The translations under genes were made by a program, and so were the position numbers. A stretch of 64,000 nt of DNA from Cryptomeria japonica (taxonomy: Eukaryota; Streptophyta; Pinopsida; Cupressales; Cupressaceae): assembly GCF_030272615.1 (NCBI RefSeq), contig NC_081411.1:180876977-180940976 (forward strand), written 5' to 3'. The notes beneath the pieces are model-generated. The model was not told the DNA's origin. It saw only the letters and a program-made list of their open reading frames with translations, and searched no databases. Below, in pieces: positions 61,745-64,000 of this stretch (the stretch's first letter is position 1; each line of letters starts with the position of its first letter).

Positions 61745-61962
61745 AGGTATTTTCTCCACATAAGTCAGGTATTGCATAGTCATTTTTTTGGATTGATGTG
61801 TTGAAGGATGCTACTCCTCAGGGGGAGCAGCACAATGGAACAAGGAAGTTTGTGTCTCCACTTTGGCATTGTTGTCAAAGGTGGAGAAGTAGTGAAGCAG
61901 AGAAGATATCTACAAGGGAGAAGATGTGAAGTGGAGAGATATCTTTGTATATTGCCATCAAT

Positions 61963-61977
61963 GCCAAAGGGGGAGAT
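61963..61977 (+). other. Polypurine tract of the copia element
   Basis: GCCAAAGGGGGAGAT directly before the 3' LTR is the plus-strand primer. An almost identical junction exists at two other LTR elements in the window. Confidence 0.88.
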
Positions 61978-63388
61978 TGTTGGCATTATGTGAACTGGCA
62001 TGAGGACATAATGACATTGTATGTTGTCATTATGTCAATATGCTGAAGAAGAGAGAACCGGCATGGTACCAGAACTAGTATACTGGTATAACATTGTAAA
62101 CCAATATATGTGCCAAAGTGAAGTGTTATGTTTGTTCAAAGTGAACCGGTACATGGAAGCTTTGTATGACAACTGGTTGGTTGTCTCAAGTGCTTCAAGC
62201 CTGTGTGACTCAACTGGTAGCTTTGTGTGATGAGTTAGCTTTGTAGCTTTGTGATGAGTCAACCTTGTGCATGTGAAGAATCTTGCATGAAGAAGATTGT
62301 TCCTATCTACCTTGGGAATGTGCGAAGTCTGTAAACGGCAAAAACGCATGATGGGTTACCAACCGCCATGAAAGCAGTGGAAAATGAATGATGGAGAATG
62401 TCTTGAGATCAGCTCAAGACTGTTGCATTTAATGCAATATGTTCAACGGTCAGGATTGAACCATTTGAATTGCTTAACCTAACAGGTTTAGGGTTTAGGG
62501 TTCATGCTACTGACCTATCTGTTTCCTATAAGGTCTAAGTTGTGTTTCTTTCTGAAGTTGTTGGCAAAAGTTGTGCATGTGTATCCCAGTGAAGTGATAC
62601 ATGATTCTTGCCAGACTAGAAGAGAGAAGTGATACCTACAGAGTGAAAGTGTAGAAGGTGAAGAGGAGCTAAAGCAGATCTACATTGGCATTGAGTGTTG
62701 TTACCAGGTCATTGTAATACCTCTTGATCTCTAACCACTTCAACAGTTGAGAAATCCCTTAATAGGGTAGCTTTAACCTGCTTACTATATATCCTTTAAC
62801 AGGGTGACTCAAAACTACTGAGTTCATAAAATCCTCTAACAAGGTAACCTTTTACTAGGTTTAACCCTTAACTGGGTGATCCCTAACAGGATCGGTTCCT
62901 AACAGAACCTATTGTTTCAGTCTTTAACCGAACAAGGCTCCTAATAGAGCAGACTTCTAAAGAGTTCAAAACAGCTTGTGGGTATTCATCCCCACTGTGG
63001 TTTTTCCCAGTTGGGTTTCCACGTGAAAATCTGTGTGTCTTGTGTGATTCTTTCATGTGATGGTTTAGTGTCTTATGTCTGATAGTAAAACATGTTGAAC
63101 TAGCTTTTATTATGTTTTTGATGTTAGATTACCTATCCATGCACTAGGGTGAAATGGAAATGAAGTACTAGATTGTCTGAAAGGATAAGTGTCAACTGGT
63201 TTATGCTTGTCTCAGTTATTCTGAGTTTTATCGGTTGTACTTTGATTAAGACCAATGTTACTGTTTTCTTGCCAAAGTAAAGTGTTTTTTGACAAACTAG
63301 TTTTAGGAATGTATTTTTGTCTGTACTGATTCACTCGCCCCCCCTCTCAGTACCGGTTTGGTACTATCCATCCATCATTGAGTTATCA
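61978..63388 (+). repeat. 3' LTR of the copia element
   Basis: 1411 bp from TGTTGGCATTATG to GAGTTATCA; the TTTAGGG tandem is kept at about 62487-62501. Confidence 0.94.
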
Positions 63389-63393
63389 GACAT

Positions 63394-64000
63394 CGCTATC
63401 AATAATATGCCATAAATGCAAAATAACTTAAAAGAATTTCGATCACACATTAGTGATTGTCACTAACTATCGGTCCATGCTTCTTAAAATATAATTTTAT
63501 TTCAATTTCATCAGATACATCACTTCCCAAAGTAGGTCATATGATAACAAAGCCAATGTTTAATCACCAAATGTCAAATTTTTATAAATTCGATGTGCCA
63601 CATCATCCAAATACGATCTTGTTATTAAAGAACTCATGATCTGTTTAAATCACAAAATTTGAGACTAAGTTGTGCCTTTCACCTATATTAAAAAAGGCTA
63701 TTATTATAATTCTCAACATAAATTCTAAGCTTTGTTAGCGGTTGGTTTTGACCTATCACAAATGCTACCTTCTGTGCTTTTTTTTATTGTTAACTTTTAC
63801 CTATATATTAAACAATTCACAAAAATGAATGGTGGAAGAATAAAGTAGTGGTGGATTCTTCATATTCTTCTTCCTCTTCTAAGAGGTCATCACCTAATAA
63901 GGATAAGCTAAAGTATGCATATTGGACTAATATGGACATTGGTTTTATACAAAGAAGATTGATGAGCTAACATATCTTCTCTAGAAGCATAATATTTAGT
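63394..64000. other. Right-edge flank, no recognised gene
   Basis: AT-rich. A 60-codon frame at 63457-63639 shows no recognisable motif. The sequence 63830-63900 (Ser-rich on the plus strand) is too short to judge. Confidence 0.5.

Larger units (their letters stand above)
56127..63388 (+). mobile_element. Ty1/copia LTR retrotransposon, full-length fossil
   Basis: 7262 bp, plus strand, with LTRs of 1449 and 1411 bp, a perfect 5-bp target duplication (GACAT), a primer site, a polypurine tract and gag, protease, integrase, RT and RNase H regions in copia order. The coding region has roughly six to eight breaks, so it looks dead although every domain is recognisable. In a sample of about 215 bp the LTRs differ by about 5%, many differences being C/T or G/A. 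Insertion perhaps 10-30 million years ago at gymnosperm rates (inference). It lies about 0.7 kb downstream of the TNL gene. Confidence 0.96.

Overview
This 64-kb window looks like nuclear DNA from a seed plant, most likely a conifer or other gymnosperm. The evidence is one large intron-bearing TIR-NB-ARC-LRR (TNL) immune-receptor gene whose TIR starts with the gymnosperm-style motif YDVFINHRGPDVK, set in AT-rich DNA dominated by old Ty1/copia and Ty3/gypsy LTR elements, L1-type LINE fragments and satellite-like repeats. No prokaryotic operon, CRISPR array or organellar gene was seen.

Layout. 1-3073: a minus-strand copia fragment running off the left edge. 3074-5510: non-coding DNA with an inverted repeat, a polypyrimidine tract and two hairpins. 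5516-13507: a gypsy chromovirus fossil (minus strand) with both LTRs and a perfect 5-bp target duplication. About 13605-20085: a repeat block built from short palindromic units, interrupted by a 1135-bp solo LTR (15502-16636) with its own target duplication. 22327-23806: a LINE with a broken ORF1 and its 3' tail but no reverse transcriptase. 24769-33315: a 5'-truncated LINE with a 17-bp target duplication, split by a non-autonomous LTR element (25546-32309) that has gag-like and unrecognised coding regions but no visible pol. About 33860-35912: a degraded minus-strand LINE (ORF1 plus the start of ORF2). 37757-45298: a second, older gypsy chromovirus fossil (minus strand). 47006-47356: a LINE 3' end with poly(A). 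48755-55415: the TNL gene, five exons, apparently intact. 56127-63388: a copia fossil on the plus strand with both LTRs and a perfect 5-bp target duplication.

Function. The only host gene I can support is the TNL. It encodes about 1616 residues: a TIR domain with the catalytic-type glutamate, an NB-ARC domain with all main motifs, a long LRR with a higher-order repeat of about 66-70 residues, and a C-terminal post-LRR domain on a separate exon. Its expected role is intracellular pathogen sensing and TIR-dependent NAD+ signalling. Everything else is transposon fossil, repeat or unassigned intergenic DNA. The observations most worth following are the palindromic repeat block, the pol-less LTR element that shares its polypurine/LTR junction with two coding copia elements, and the LRR architecture of the TNL. 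LTR divergences and ages are estimates by eye.
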